Shown here: one piece after another, positions 42,495-53,800 of the stretch
How the letters are laid out: every line of letters starts with the position of its first letter
Position numbering within the stretch: the stretch's first letter is position 1
Assembly: GCA_951799425.1 (NCBI GenBank)
Contig: OX637405.1
Span: 26,453,635 to 26,517,634 of the forward strand
From: Ilex aquifolium
Taxonomy: Eukaryota; Streptophyta; Magnoliopsida; Aquifoliales; Aquifoliaceae
Direction: 5' to 3'
Length of the DNA stretch: 64,000 bases
Translations under genes and position numbers: made by a program
The notes under the pieces: generated by a model
What the model saw: only the letters and a program-made list of their open reading frames with translations
Told to the model about the DNA's origin: nothing
The model's database searches: none

Positions 42495-44386
42495 TGATTC
42501 GACACTTTTTTGTGATCTGAATTATATTAATTATACACCCAAGTATAAGTGGTCAAATTGTAGTTTTCTCAGTTTTAAGTCCAAGTATCGATCCCACGAA
42601 GAGTTTTAGTAACTTAGAATTTAAAATAGAAACAAAATAAAAAGAACATTAAAGTTATTGTTTAAAGCAGTGTAACAGTTGATAACTTGTGATGTGAGCT
42701 TAGATTGATAACTAGTTTACTTTAAATGAAATGCGTAGATAAGCTTGTAAATGACAATAATATAAAAGATACCCTTCAGTTTAGAGGATCCCATATGCTT
42801 TATATCGGTTAAATACTGGAAATGCTACCTTACAATAATTAACTTCCATTTTACTGGCAATTCAACTGGTAGGTTTGATGTATATAAACTATCACACAAC
42901 AATTTCTTAGGTTAACTGGTGATATAAAGTCATAACTCAGCAACGTCTTAGGTTAGCTGGTTATATGCATGACAAGTGACTAATCCAAGCAAACCAGAAG
43001 GACAAACCATTCATGAGGAATACTTGAATTATTCAATGTCTTGTGATAGTAAGTGCGTATATAAATAAACCATAACTCAGCAAATTCTTAGGTTAACTGG
43101 TGATAATAGTCATAACTCAGCAACTTCTTAGGTTAGCTGGTTATAGATGTGCCAATTGACTAATTCAAGTGAACCAGAAGGCCAAGCCATTCATGAGGAA
43201 TACTTGAATTACCCAATAGGTCATCTGTGATATATATATATATATATATATATATACTAGTTAAACATCCTTAGCATTCCGGTGGAGGACTAGCCATACC
43301 GGTAGGAACACTGTGGTTGTTAGACTGACAATATAGTTATATATAGTAATTAAACAACCCTAATAACCCAAAAGGACAAGCCATTCATGAGGATCATTTA
43401 GGTTTTGTACCATGCATCAGTAGAACATCTTTAGCGTTCCGGTGGAGGACTAGCCATACCGGTAGGAACAACGTGGTTGTTTAACTGGCAGGTCTATGAT
43501 GCACCGATGACATAGTTCCAGGCACAGCACCGAAACTACGTACATCGCTGTATCATGCATGATGCGTATAATACATAAATATATAAAACATCAGCATTTC
43601 CATAATCTAACCGATAATATACATATGTTTACCCTTCACTGAAGGATATAAACGACTACTCATGCCCCATTGCTATAAACAAGCAAGAAGTGCGGGTATT
43701 TGTCATTACAACTGAAATAAAAGCAAAAATTCTAAAAATTCTTTCACAAGGAACAATTGAAACACAACCACTCTTATTATTATTATTCAAAACAACAAAG
43801 TGGCGGTAGTTTAACTATCCGAATAGAAAGACTAAACAGAAATGTAGAAATACAGAATATCGGTATAGAACGGACCAGCTATGACTTTGCCTTTCACTTT
43901 TCCTTTCTTTCTCTCTTTTTCTCTCTTTTTTCCTTCCCTTAGCTTTCTCTCTTTTGCTCTTGGAATGGCCAGCCATCAAGTGAAGGGGGAGGGTGGTATT
44001 TATAGACAAAAGGTAGCATGAGGTGGAAAGGTAAGTGCAAGACACCAAGCCTTGCCATCCAGTACCATCCGGATGGTAAATCCTTGCAGGAGGGCCATGT
44101 GTCATGTTCTTGGAGTTTGGAGTGCCTTGCAGCAGGGACACGTGTCGCAGGCCGGAGCTTCCACGTGTCACTTTTATACTTTAGTCATTGTTTCCAGCTT
44201 TGCAATTTAACCTCATAGTCTCTGGTATTTCTGCATTTAACCCTGTAATTTAAACATAAAGTATTAAAAACTTTAATTTAGGCACAAACCTTAATTCATA
44301 ATGTTTAATTATTTTATTTTACAAAGTTGATTACTTAATAATTTTTAATTTAATTATTTTTTTTATACAAAAATTAGGGTTAATCA
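42495..44386 (-). mobile_element. Reversed solo LTR of a related Athila family, 1892 bp
   Basis: Read on the minus strand it starts TGATTAACCCTAA and ends GTGTCGAATCA. GGTTT flanks both sides (42490-42494 and 44387-44391), a clean 5-bp TSD. Its U5 end shares ACCACTTATACTTGGGTGTA with the host LTR, but most of the body differs. It has its own TATAAATA (minus strand, near 44000). No internal region is present, so the element was removed by LTR-LTR recombination. Confidence 0.9.
42890..43500. repeat. Degenerate tandem repeats inside the solo LTR
   Basis: Units with CATAACTCAGCAA, CTTAGGTTAGCTGGTTATA and CATTCATGAGGAATACTTGAA recur about 180 bp apart. Units with TCCGGTGGAGGACTAGCCAT recur at 43279 and 43439. 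A (TA)n run is at 43231-43254. Confidence 0.8.
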
Positions 44387-44799
44387 GGTTTACTAGGGTT
44401 ATTTGATTGATACATGGTACATATACCTTCCAGCTAACCTAATCAATTGTTGTGTTATGGTTCAATATACATCAAACCTATCGGTTAATTTTTCAGTAAA
44501 ATGGGAGTTAATTGTTGTAAGGTGACATTTTCATAAACAAACAATATAATGCATGTTGGATCTCCGAACTGAAGAGTTCCTTTTATCATTGTCTTTCAAA
44601 GTTTAGTTAAGTATTTATTTGATAGTTCTAAGCTTACACCACAAGCTATTCCATTGCACATTACATCCACGACAATTTTACCATTTCTGTTTTGAATCCT
44701 GACATTTAGCTCCCTGTGGGTTCGACCTCGGACTTAACCGAGAAATATTATAATTTGACCACATATACTTGGGTGTATGACATGAATAAGGTCAGATCA

Positions 44800-47500
44800 T
44801 CGGTCCATCCAGGTCGGCTGTGTGCTAACAGAGAGAACTTTTTCTGGTTCAGAAGTCACAGAGGGCTCGGCTAGGTGTTCAACTGGGATAAATCTAGCTA
44901 GACTTTCTTGGGAGGCGGTGGCCATCCTGGCTAGAGCATCGACTCAGAAATTCTCTGCTCGAGAAATTTGCACAATCTTGACCTGAACAAATTTTTTCAA
45001 CAAATCTTGCACCTTTTTTAAATATAGCACCATCTTTTCTCCCTGGCTTCATATGTCTCCTCGATCTGCCTTACCACCAGTTGTGAGTCACTATGTATTA
45101 TGAGCTGTTCTACCTCCATAGAATGAGATAACCTGAGCCCGGTGACCGCTTCGTTGTTTGAAGCCTTAAAGCCAAACCTAAGAGTGTACTCCTGGTCTAT
45201 TCCATCTGGTGAGGTCAGGATCAATCCAGCTCCGCTACCTTGTGCGTTAGATGCCTCATCAACCGAAATTTTCCATGTAGGTAGGTTAAGGACAAGGTGG
45301 GTGGAGTCCTTAGGTGCCTTTTGATCCGAAGAAATGGTGAATTCTATGATAAAATCGACTAAAATCTACCCTTTAATGGCGGTTCTTGGCTTATATTTGA
45401 TGTCGAAATCGCTGAGCTCGATTTCCCATTTTACTAGTCTTCCTAACGACTCGGACTTGTGCAAGAATTGCTTTATTGGTTATATGTGGGGATCTCTATC
45501 GTATGAGCTTGGAAATAGGGCCTAATCCTTCTTGCAACTGTGACCAGGGCTAGAACCAGCTTCTCCATCTTTGGGTACTTCTTCTTTGCCCCTCTCAAAG
45601 CTATACTGCAGTAATAAACGGTTGTTGAGCTCTGTCTTGGTCTCTTACTAGAGCTGCGCTTGTGGATAAATCTGACACAACAAGGTATAAGATAAGAACT
45701 TTTCCTTCTCGAGGGCTAACCAGAACTGGAGGTGAGCTGAGGTACTCCTTAAGGACTTTGAATGCCTCTCTGCATCACTCATCTCAATGAAAAGCTATTT
45801 TTAGTATCTTGAAGATTGGCTGGCATTTGTCTCTCGATCTGGAGACGAATCGGCTTAATGCTGCTATTCTTCCTGCCAGATGTTGGACTTCCCTTATGTT
45901 AATGGGTGACTGCATGTCAATCACCACTTGGAATTTCTCTGGATTGGCCTTGATACCTCAGCTATTGACTACGAAGCCCAGGAATTTTCCTGCGGAGAGC
46001 CCAAAAGCACATTTCACAGGATTGAGCTTCATCTTGTACTTCTTGAGTATCTGAAAAGATTCTTTGAGGTGCTAGATGTGGAGCTCGTCCTTTAGTGACT
46101 TCACCAGCATATCATTGATGTAGATTTCCATAGATGACCTGATCAGCCCTTGGAACGTACGATTCACCAGTCGCTGATAGGTGGCCCCTGCGTTTTCTAG
46201 CCCAAAGGGCATAACCTGATAGCAGTATGTCCCCTGCTCAGTCACGAATGAAGTTTTTTCTTGATCATTGGGGTCCATTTTAATTTGGTTGTATCCTAAG
46301 AAGACATCCATGAATCTGAGTAGCTCGTACCCTAATGAGGCATCCACGATTAGGTCAATCCGTTGGAGTAGGAAACTATACTTCGGGCAGGCACGGTTGA
46401 GGTTGGTGAAGTTGATACAGAGGTGTCATTTTCCATTAGTCTTCTTTACAAGCACCACATTCACCAACTAGGTCGGATAATCCACTTTCTTGAAGGCTTT
46501 GGCATGGAGGAGCTTAGAGACTTCTTCGTTTATGACTTTCTAGCGTTATGGGGCAAAGCTTATTCGTTTATAATTTATGGGCTTGAAGGTCGGATCGACG
46601 TCGAGCTTATGCATGATGACTGACGGGTCAATTCCCTGCATGTCTTCTTACTTTCAAGCGAACACCTCGATATTTACCTTTAGGAATTGGATGAGGAGGT
46701 GTTTGAACGCCTTGAGTAACCTGGAACCGACATACACTAGGTGCCCCAGGTAATCATCCAGTTGAACAAGTTCCAACTCCTCTAAAGGTGTGAGCCTTGT
46801 CTCCAGCTCGTCCCTCATGTCGATCTCATCCAGCTGTATGATTTCAACCTCCTTATACTTTCAAGCACTTTCTTGCTACGCGTTGGTCTCCTCAAACTGT
46901 CCCCACACCATTCTCTGTTGGAAACTTCATCACTAGATGGTTGGCTTACGGAATATCCCGCATAGCATTGAGGGAAGGCCTTCCTAAGAGAACATTGTAG
47001 GCAGAGGTGACATCTACGATTAAGAAACGTACAGTAGCTGTAGACTGGTATGGGGGGTCTCCCATCATAAGGACAAGGTAGATGGATCCAAGGGGGAACA
47101 CCTTTTCTCCCGAGAACGCTAGCAAGTGGGTCTTTACTGGTTCGAGCTTGTCTCTGCCAATGCCCATTTTGTCAAAGGCTGACGCAAAAATGATGTCAGA
47201 TGAACTGCCATTGTTGATAAGAACTCGGTGGATAGTTTTTTTTGCGATTATGGCCTTTACAACCAGGGGATCGTCATGAGGGAGTTGGCAGCTTTCCAAA
47301 TCCGAATTAGAGAACCTGATGTCCATGCTCAGCCGGGGTGACTTAGACACGAACTAGATCTCCAATACATCTTCTGCTCGGGCTTTCCTCATGCAGGATT
47401 TCCTTGCTAAGCTCGTCTTTCCACCTCCGGCTAACCCCCTAGAGATAACCCTGATTTCCCTATAGGTTGTTGATGTTGAGGTGGAGCTTGCTATTGTGGT
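44800..47500 (-). pseudogene. Tat-type pol 5' part (PR-RT-RNase H), inactivated
   Basis: Protease (46946-47350) has LINNGSSSDI where the family has a catalytic Asp; the codon is AAC at 47213-47215, i.e. GAC changed to AAC. Its second motif NVLLGRPSLNAM is intact. RT (about 45540-46640) has FMDVFLGYNQIKM and VMPFGLENAGATYQR, but the catalytic YxDD reads YIND, with AAT at 46114-46116. The RNase H block (45018-45224) has FGFKASNNEA and IIHSDSQLVV with a short internal deletion between them. The gene is cut at 44799/44800 by the Athila insertion and continues as integrase at 30425. Confidence 0.88.
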
Positions 47501-48992
47501 GCAGGAGGTGGGTTAGCTCAATTTTTATTGTCTTGCGTTACAAAGCGGCGCAGCTGACCCTGCTAGATTAGGAACTCGATCTCCTTTTTCAGTTGGATAC
47601 AATCATTGGTATAATGGTCATGGTCTCGATGGTACTCACAGTACTCCGTGGCATCTCACTTACCGAGATCTGCCTTCATTCAAGGTGTCCACCTCAAGAA
47701 CTTCGCATTTTTGACCTCATAAAGCACTTGTGATATCGTGGCGTTAAGGTGTGTAAATTGTCGTGGGGTGTACTTTGGTTGTAGCCCCTGAGGTGGAGGA
47801 CCTAGACGGTCTCTAATGTCACCTCTCTTTTTTGGGGAACAATCCCCACTTCTATTGGGAGATCATTCTCGACTTTTGTCTTTTTTGGGACTTCGATATT
47901 TTCACTTCTCATTTTCTCTATGAGTTGTGGAACTTCCAGATTTTGAGAGGAAAGCCTCCTCATCGTTTATATATTTCTTTGCTTTTGCCAACACCTCAGC
48001 CATACTAGCTTGAGGATTCTTGACAATTGAGAACACTAAATCTTTTGATTGCACTCCCAGCCTGACGGTAAAGGCTGTGAGGACAAACTTCTCGTTGAGG
48101 ACGTCCACTTTTAGGGACTCTGAGTTGAACCACTGGATGTAACTCCGTAGTGACTTGTTTGGACCCTACTTCACACTCAGTAGGTGGTAGCATGAATTAC
48201 AGTAGGTTCGAGCTCCTATGAAGTGGGACACGAACGAGATGGAGAGCTCTCTAAAAGAGGAAATCAACGCCGGAGCTAACCTATTGAACCAAGCCAAGGC
48301 CGAGCCCTTTAGAGTGATGGCAAAGGCTCAGTAGCGCACTAGATTATAGTATCCATGCAGCTCTATTTGATTCTTGTATGTGTTAAGGTGGGCCATGGGA
48401 TCCTTCGTCCCGTTAAGTGTTTGGATCTGGGGCATCCTGAATTTTTTTTGGAGAAGAGGAAAGTGTAGCACTTTGGGGGTGAATGACGACTCTGTTTGTT
48501 GAACCAGAGCATCCATGATCATCAGTGTTTTTCTCTTCACCGCCTCCTTCATGTGGCTGAGCTATTGCTAGATTTATTTGAACCGTCGCCCCCAAAATTG
48601 ATCTTTCTTATTTTGCCGAAGAGAATCTAGGATGCGCTTGTTTCTGGGGACTCCTCTGTTTTGACTCTAGACCTCATCCTCATTTCTTTGGGCTCGGCGA
48701 TGAACGTTGTCAACCGAGTGACTGAGATCATTTTCTTCCATAACCTCCCTTAAGCTGGTTGTGTCTCTTGGGGATTCTAAGCGCGGATGTGATTTACTAG
48801 ATTCTTGTTTTGTTGGAGGAGGAGATTGTTGGCTTGATGCAATGCCTCAAGTTTGTTGTTTGGATGAGGATCTTTTATTAGCAGATTAACTGCTGGATTT
48901 GGCAGGGGATTCATGGGAATGCTCTATTGTTCCCCGGCGGTGGTTTCCTGCTGGTTCTGTAAACATAATGGATTTGCCTGATTTTTGCTCAT
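47501..48992 (-). pseudogene. Tat-type gag, inactivated
   Basis: A possible start is Met at 48992. The retrotransposon-gag core reads KFRMPQIQTLNGTKDPMAHL and continues with NTYKNQIELHGY (about 48333-48480). A later part reads LTAFTVRLGVQSKDLVFSIV and NPQASMAEVLAKAKKYIND (47902-48108). Several stops and frame changes separate the pieces. No clean zinc knuckle was found. Confidence 0.78.
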
Positions 48993-49062
48993 GTTGCGCA
49001 TATAGACCATCAATTATTGAATGGATCAGTAAAATTTTAGCAAGAATCAGAATAATTGTTTC

Positions 49063-49078
49063 CTACAGATGGCACCAA
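49063..49078 (-). promoter_or_regulatory. Primer binding site of the Tat-type element
   Basis: On the minus strand TTGGTGCCATCTG lies 4 bp after the LTR end (ACCA|CTAG). It starts with TGG as a tRNA-primed PBS should. I do not assign the tRNA. Confidence 0.6.
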
Positions 49079-49082
49079 CTAG

Positions 49083-49747
49083 TGGTGTGGTTTGTGCAGC
49101 TGAGCAGAGGTGAACGATTTGGAGATTTTGTTAAGGATGCTAATGGGGTTTATTGGGATATCCAGTCAGAGCTTTGGGGCTCTTAAGATTTGAACAGTGG
49201 ATTCTAGAGTTAATTAGCTACGAACAAAGACCAGTAGACAGAAAATTTATAATGGTTCACCATTTCGGAAGTTTGATTAATCAACTCTAATGGAGTTTCT
49301 TGCTCCTGAAGGAGTTTTCTATTAATTGGGGGGGGGGGGGGCAAGGGTTACAAAATTAAATAGAGTTAATGGCACGGATGCTTGATTGATTACAATGTGA
49401 GGGGTTTAATCCCTATTTATAGTATATAGTCGTCTTCCGTAATTGTCTTGCGTGATCTCTGCGACCTTCCCGTAACCAATGTGATCCTTGCATGATCAAT
49501 GTGATTCCCTTGGGACTGTTACGACCCATGTGCATGAATATTTGGCCGTTAGAGGTTATATTCTCTAGGCATGACGTGGTTTTTTGGAAGGTGCAAACTG
49601 TTTCTGTCATCGTGTGCACGAGGGTCACATCGGTGATTATTCCCGACCTGCACACCCCGAGCTAATGATCATGAGTTGAGAGGTCCGAACTTAGTTGTTC
49701 AAGCTAAGAGGTCTGAGCTTAACCTTAACTAATTTTTGGTATCATCA
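49083..49747 (-). repeat. 5' LTR of the outer Tat-type element, 665 bp
   Basis: On the minus strand it begins TGATGATACC and ends ACCA. TATAAATAGGG on the minus strand near 49413-49423 is a plausible TATA box. A G14 run near 49329 is an internal homopolymer. It is followed outside by the second copy of ATAATAATTGA. Confidence 0.9.
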
Positions 49748-49758
49748 ATAATAATTGA
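49748..49758. repeat. 11-bp target-site duplication, right copy
   Basis: ATAATAATTGA, identical to 24438-24448. Confidence 0.8.
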
Positions 49759-49842
49759 GGAGACAAAATAGCATACTCATAATTAAAAGGGACAAAATGT
49801 AATTAACCCCACAGACACTCGGCAGTTGGTAGTCCCTCCAAT

Positions 49843-50639
49843 TAGGGGTGTCAAATGTGTCGGGTTGAGTCATTTCGTGTCAGGTTAATTTCGAGTTTGT
49901 GTCAAAAATTTCAAAACCCAAATTTAACATGTTTAATAATCGTGTCGAGATGTGTAAGCACTAACCTGACCTGACCATTAAACAGATTTTCCGAATCCGA
50001 CCTGTTTGACACGTTTAATAAACATGTCGTTTTCGGGTTAACACATATAACATGGTATGTTTAACTGTTTAACACGCATAACACAGACCTGTTTAACACA
50101 CATAACATGTTTCCACACCTGTTTATTACCATTAAATATACCATTCAATCATTCATCCAAAATTTCAAATAATTTTTTCACAAATAACATATCACATCTC
50201 ATCAATGAAATTAACAAAAATGCATTCAAGTTTCAACCCAAAAATTAAAGCAAGAACTATACTAGTATACTGTCATAATAATGTTAAGAACTATACTGTC
50301 AATTACAATAGTAGAAGCAATAACTAATAAATAATAATGTTAAGATCAAATCAGTTATACATAATAGGCAAACTATATTGCCATAAACAGGTTAAACATG
50401 TCTACAATGGGTTAAGTCGGGTTCGTGTTCGATTCATATCAACTCATTTAAAATATACGGGTTAATCAAGTCAAAATCGGGTTGATTTGATTTTGACATA
50501 AACTTGACATGATTTTTTTCGTGTTTAAACGTGTTGACCCGTTTTAACCCATTGACTTGTTTAATTTCGTGTCTGACCCATTAATTTCATATTCAGTTTG
50601 TATCATGTTAACGTGTCGTGTTAAAAATTGACAGCCCTA
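49843..50639. mobile_element. hAT MITE with 8-bp TSD, 797 bp
   Basis: It starts TAGGGGTGTCAA and ends TTGACAGCCCTA. CCTCCAAT is duplicated exactly at 49835-49842 and 50640-50647. The interior is rich in CGGGTT/AACACG-type repeats and has no transposase. It lies about 200 bp upstream of the PPR start codon. Confidence 0.88.
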
Positions 50640-50850
50640 CCTCCAATGTTAAGAATTGGTAGTTCCTCCAATGTTAAGAAACCGCACCGGAACACCTCCC
50701 TTTGAAATCTAATCCTTCCAAGTTCCAACCTTAACGGTTGGCTTTTGAAACTTAGTTGCCCCTGCCCTGACCCAAAAAATATCCAATTCTCTCCTGAACT
50801 TAAAGCAATAAAGAAATGTTTCAATTTCAACAGAAAACGGTCGGTCAGGA

Positions 50851-53800
50851 ATGAGAGCCTTACTCGTCACCGTTGGCTCCTCCTCCATTGTATTCCCTCC
50901 AAACTCAACCCCTACCCCTACCCCTACCCCTCCCCACCACCACTCAACCAAGCCCAAATCCAAACCCTCACTTCCCTCTAAACACTCTCCTTCACGACCA
51001 CCACCACCATCACCGTCGTCCACCGCTTCTCCGCCACCTCTTCTCTCCGCAGTCCGATGGGACTCGACGACCTCCCGCCGTCGAAACCGCCTCAGGTACT
51101 ACGCCGACGTCGGCTCCAAGCTCGCGGAAGACGGAAGGTTGGAAGATTTTCTAATGGTTGCCGAGAGTGTTGTGGATTCAGGATTGAAACCTTCTCAGTT
51201 CGTTGCTTTATTGAATTCTAAGCTTGTATATAAAGGGATTACGCGGCGGCTTAAGGAAGAGAAGCTTCGGAGTGTAGTTGAGGTTTTGAGTGGTCTCAAG
51301 AAGCTTGGAATTAGTCCGTTGGAGTTGTTCGATGGGTCTGCAAAGGAAGCACTTGCGCAAGAGTGTCGCCGTATTGTGAAATGCGGTGAACTGGAGGAAG
51401 TTATCGGTTTGATGGAATTACTTGCAGGTTCTTTGTCAAATTCCATTTTGTGATTTCCACACACACACACATCAACTACTAAATTTCTTTAATGTCTATT
51501 GGTTTAACTAATTTTGCACAAATTATTGAAACCCTATAAACTATAATTGCTAATAGTGATTAATTACTCCATTGCATTGTGGTTAGTCTTAGGGCCACAA
51601 GGCCTACTCGAAACTTGGCAACTCCTTTACGGTTGGACTAGGATGGATTTATCCTTCATAAATTCTTTAGTCCCATGGATGGCCTGCTTAAGGGTTGGAC
51701 TGGAGAGGAATTAGTTGAGGTGCATGTCAGTTGGTACGGACACCCTGATCGCAATACAAAAAGAAAAGAAATTAATTTATTGCCATAGGAAAGCTACTTT
51801 CTTTATCCCTCAACGGTTTACACTTTTCCAAAGATTTTAGAAAATAATATCTTTTTAAGTCATGATTGGCTTTGCATAATATATGTGTTATTCTTTCAGG
51901 GTGTCGATTCTCAATCAAAGAGTTAGTGGAGCCACCTGAGATAATAAAAAATTGTGTCAAGGAACGGAGCACAAATGTGGCTGTTCGGTATGTATCATTT
52001 AGTTTGTTGTGAAATGGTCTTGAACATCGAAGCTGTAGATAACACTTGAGAGAATTCGTTAGACATGGTAAAAAATTCCTGCAAAGAAGTTTTTGCTTTT
52101 CTCAGAGGTCCGACCAAAAATATCTAATGATCATTTCTACACAAATGAAAACACTATGATAACATTGCTACCTTTTTTTTTTGCTAATTCAGTTATTTGT
52201 TTTCGTTTCTAGGCAGAAGATATATGCACTTAAATTTTAATTTTGCATTCACTTCCCTCTGCTGGTTTCATGTGCACTTCTTCCTCTTTTTTCTTGGTTT
52301 TCGATAATCAACACTTCCATTCTTCCTCATCATGCTATTTACTTGTCTATGTTCATCATCATACCATAATTCTCATTTACACCCTGAAGTATGCAATTCA
52401 GAAATTGAATCTGCAAGCTTGTTAATGCTTTAGTTTAGGCATTTTGCAGGTATGCAAGAATTTTTCCCAATCCACAGATCTTGTTCTGTACCATAATTCT
52501 TGAATTTGGAAAGACAGGAGACTTGGCATCTGCTCTGGCTGTCTTTAAAGCATCCCAACAGAAGCAGGGTTATCCTAATATGTATGCCTATCGCACCATG
52601 ATAGATGTTTGTGGTCGTTGTGGTGACTACCTGAAATCCAGATCCATTTATGAGGTACTTGCTTTAGGCACTACTTTGTGATAACCTAGCTGATTTGTGA
52701 ATGTTTCCTATGTTTAGGATTTCTGATGCACAACAATTGATCCTGAAATCAGGCATTAAATGTTGATTAGGGTTGCATAGTTTTCTCCCAAGAACTAGTC
52801 GCACTATGTGTCTGTGTTTTCTGATTCGTCTTCCCCCCATCAATTGAAGTGGGGCACCAAATATTGGCTTGGAGTTCTAATGATGGTAAATAAAAGAATG
52901 ATGGAAACATGGACATCTTTGGGCCCATTATTTCACATAGAGGCATATGATGACGACAAAGTTTATCACTTTAGGTTTAGACTGCCAGTTAATATGGAGT
53001 TCTTTAACCATTAAAAGCTCTGATAACATTTCACTACCACACTCAAGCACATAATTATGTATATAAAAATATTCTAAAATGTGGAACACGAGATTATGAA
53101 CAACTGTTGTAGTTTTTTTTTTTTTTTTTTTTGTGGTAAATGATGGACCGGGCTCTGATAACATTTCAATACCACACTCAAGCACATAATTCTGTATATA
53201 AAAATATTCTAAAATGTGGAACACGAGATTTTGAACAACTGTTGTAGTTTTTTTTTTCGGTGGTAAATGATGGACAGGGCTTGCTTTTATGGCCATTAAG
53301 ATTTAAGAACTCCACCACTAAACTAGGTGGATGTTGAACCCTATGTTAATCGAGAAGTACCTTAGGTGGTGTGCATCCATTTTGCAAGTTTTGACTTTTA
53401 AGTTGAGGTGTATTTTTCTTTGGAGATATCTGCTTTAGAGCACTTGGCCTTCAGATTCATTTACTTTCTGCCGGTGGACGTTTTATTTTTGCTGAGTTGA
53501 TTTCTTTTTCTCTCCCATATATAGTTCTTTATGTCCTGGAATGCACAGTAGCACATTGTTTTGGGTCTCTCCTGGCTGTTTATATGCTGACATTACATTT
53601 GAATTTTGCTGACAGGAGTTACATGTTCAAAAGGTCACCCCGAATATATATGTTTTCAACAGTCTCATGAATGCAAATGCCCACGATTTGAGCTACACAC
53701 TGGATATTTACAAGCATATGCAAGTAATTTTCTCACTCTCTCTGAAAAAATGAATAAAACACACACATCACACTGGATGTTTTGTTTTCCACATGGCTTG

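Larger units (their letters stand above)
30426..44799 (+). mobile_element. Nested Athila-type Ty3/gypsy retrotransposon
   Basis: Direct LTRs at 30426-31940 and 41399-44799, each TGATTAACCC...GATCA. The PBS TGGCGCCGTTGCCGGGGA, complementary to the tRNA-Asp 3' end, is the Athila hallmark. gag, PR, RT, RNase H and integrase run on the plus strand. A further ORF sits between pol and the 3' LTR. The 5-bp flanks are TGGGT (30421-30425) and TCGGT (44800-44804), one mismatch. It is inserted in the pol gene of the Tat element in opposite orientation. LTR differences, about a dozen in the first 200 bp and mostly transitions, are fewer than between the Tat LTRs, which agrees with the younger age that nesting demands. 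Confidence 0.92.
41399..44799 (+). repeat. Athila 3' LTR, split by a solo LTR
   Basis: Matches the 5' LTR from TGATTAACCC to GATCA once 42495-44386 and one TSD copy are removed, leaving about 1.5 kb. TATAAATA is present near 41788 and the palindrome is intact (ACCGTCCGGACGGT at about 41644). Confidence 0.9.
24449..49747 (-). mobile_element. Outer Ty3/gypsy retrotransposon, Tat lineage, with nested insertions
   Basis: Two direct LTRs (24449-25053 and 49083-49747) bound gag, PR, RT, RNase H and integrase on the minus strand, in gypsy order with integrase last. The element ends TG...CA, has a PBS-like TGGTGCC beside the right LTR and a purine-rich tract beside the left one. An archaeal-type RNase H block (FGFKASNNEA, IHSDSQLVV), an integrase ending in a GPY/F module, and an antisense ORF downstream of pol all favour the Tat group. 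Without the 14.4-kb Athila insert it would be about 10.9 kb. The two LTRs differ visibly, about 20 changes in their first 160 bp by eye, so the insertion is old. Confidence 0.88.

Noticed and set aside
43757-44218. ORFs on both strands of the solo LTR
   Set aside because: Low-complexity CT/GA-rich LTR sequence with overlapping frames.
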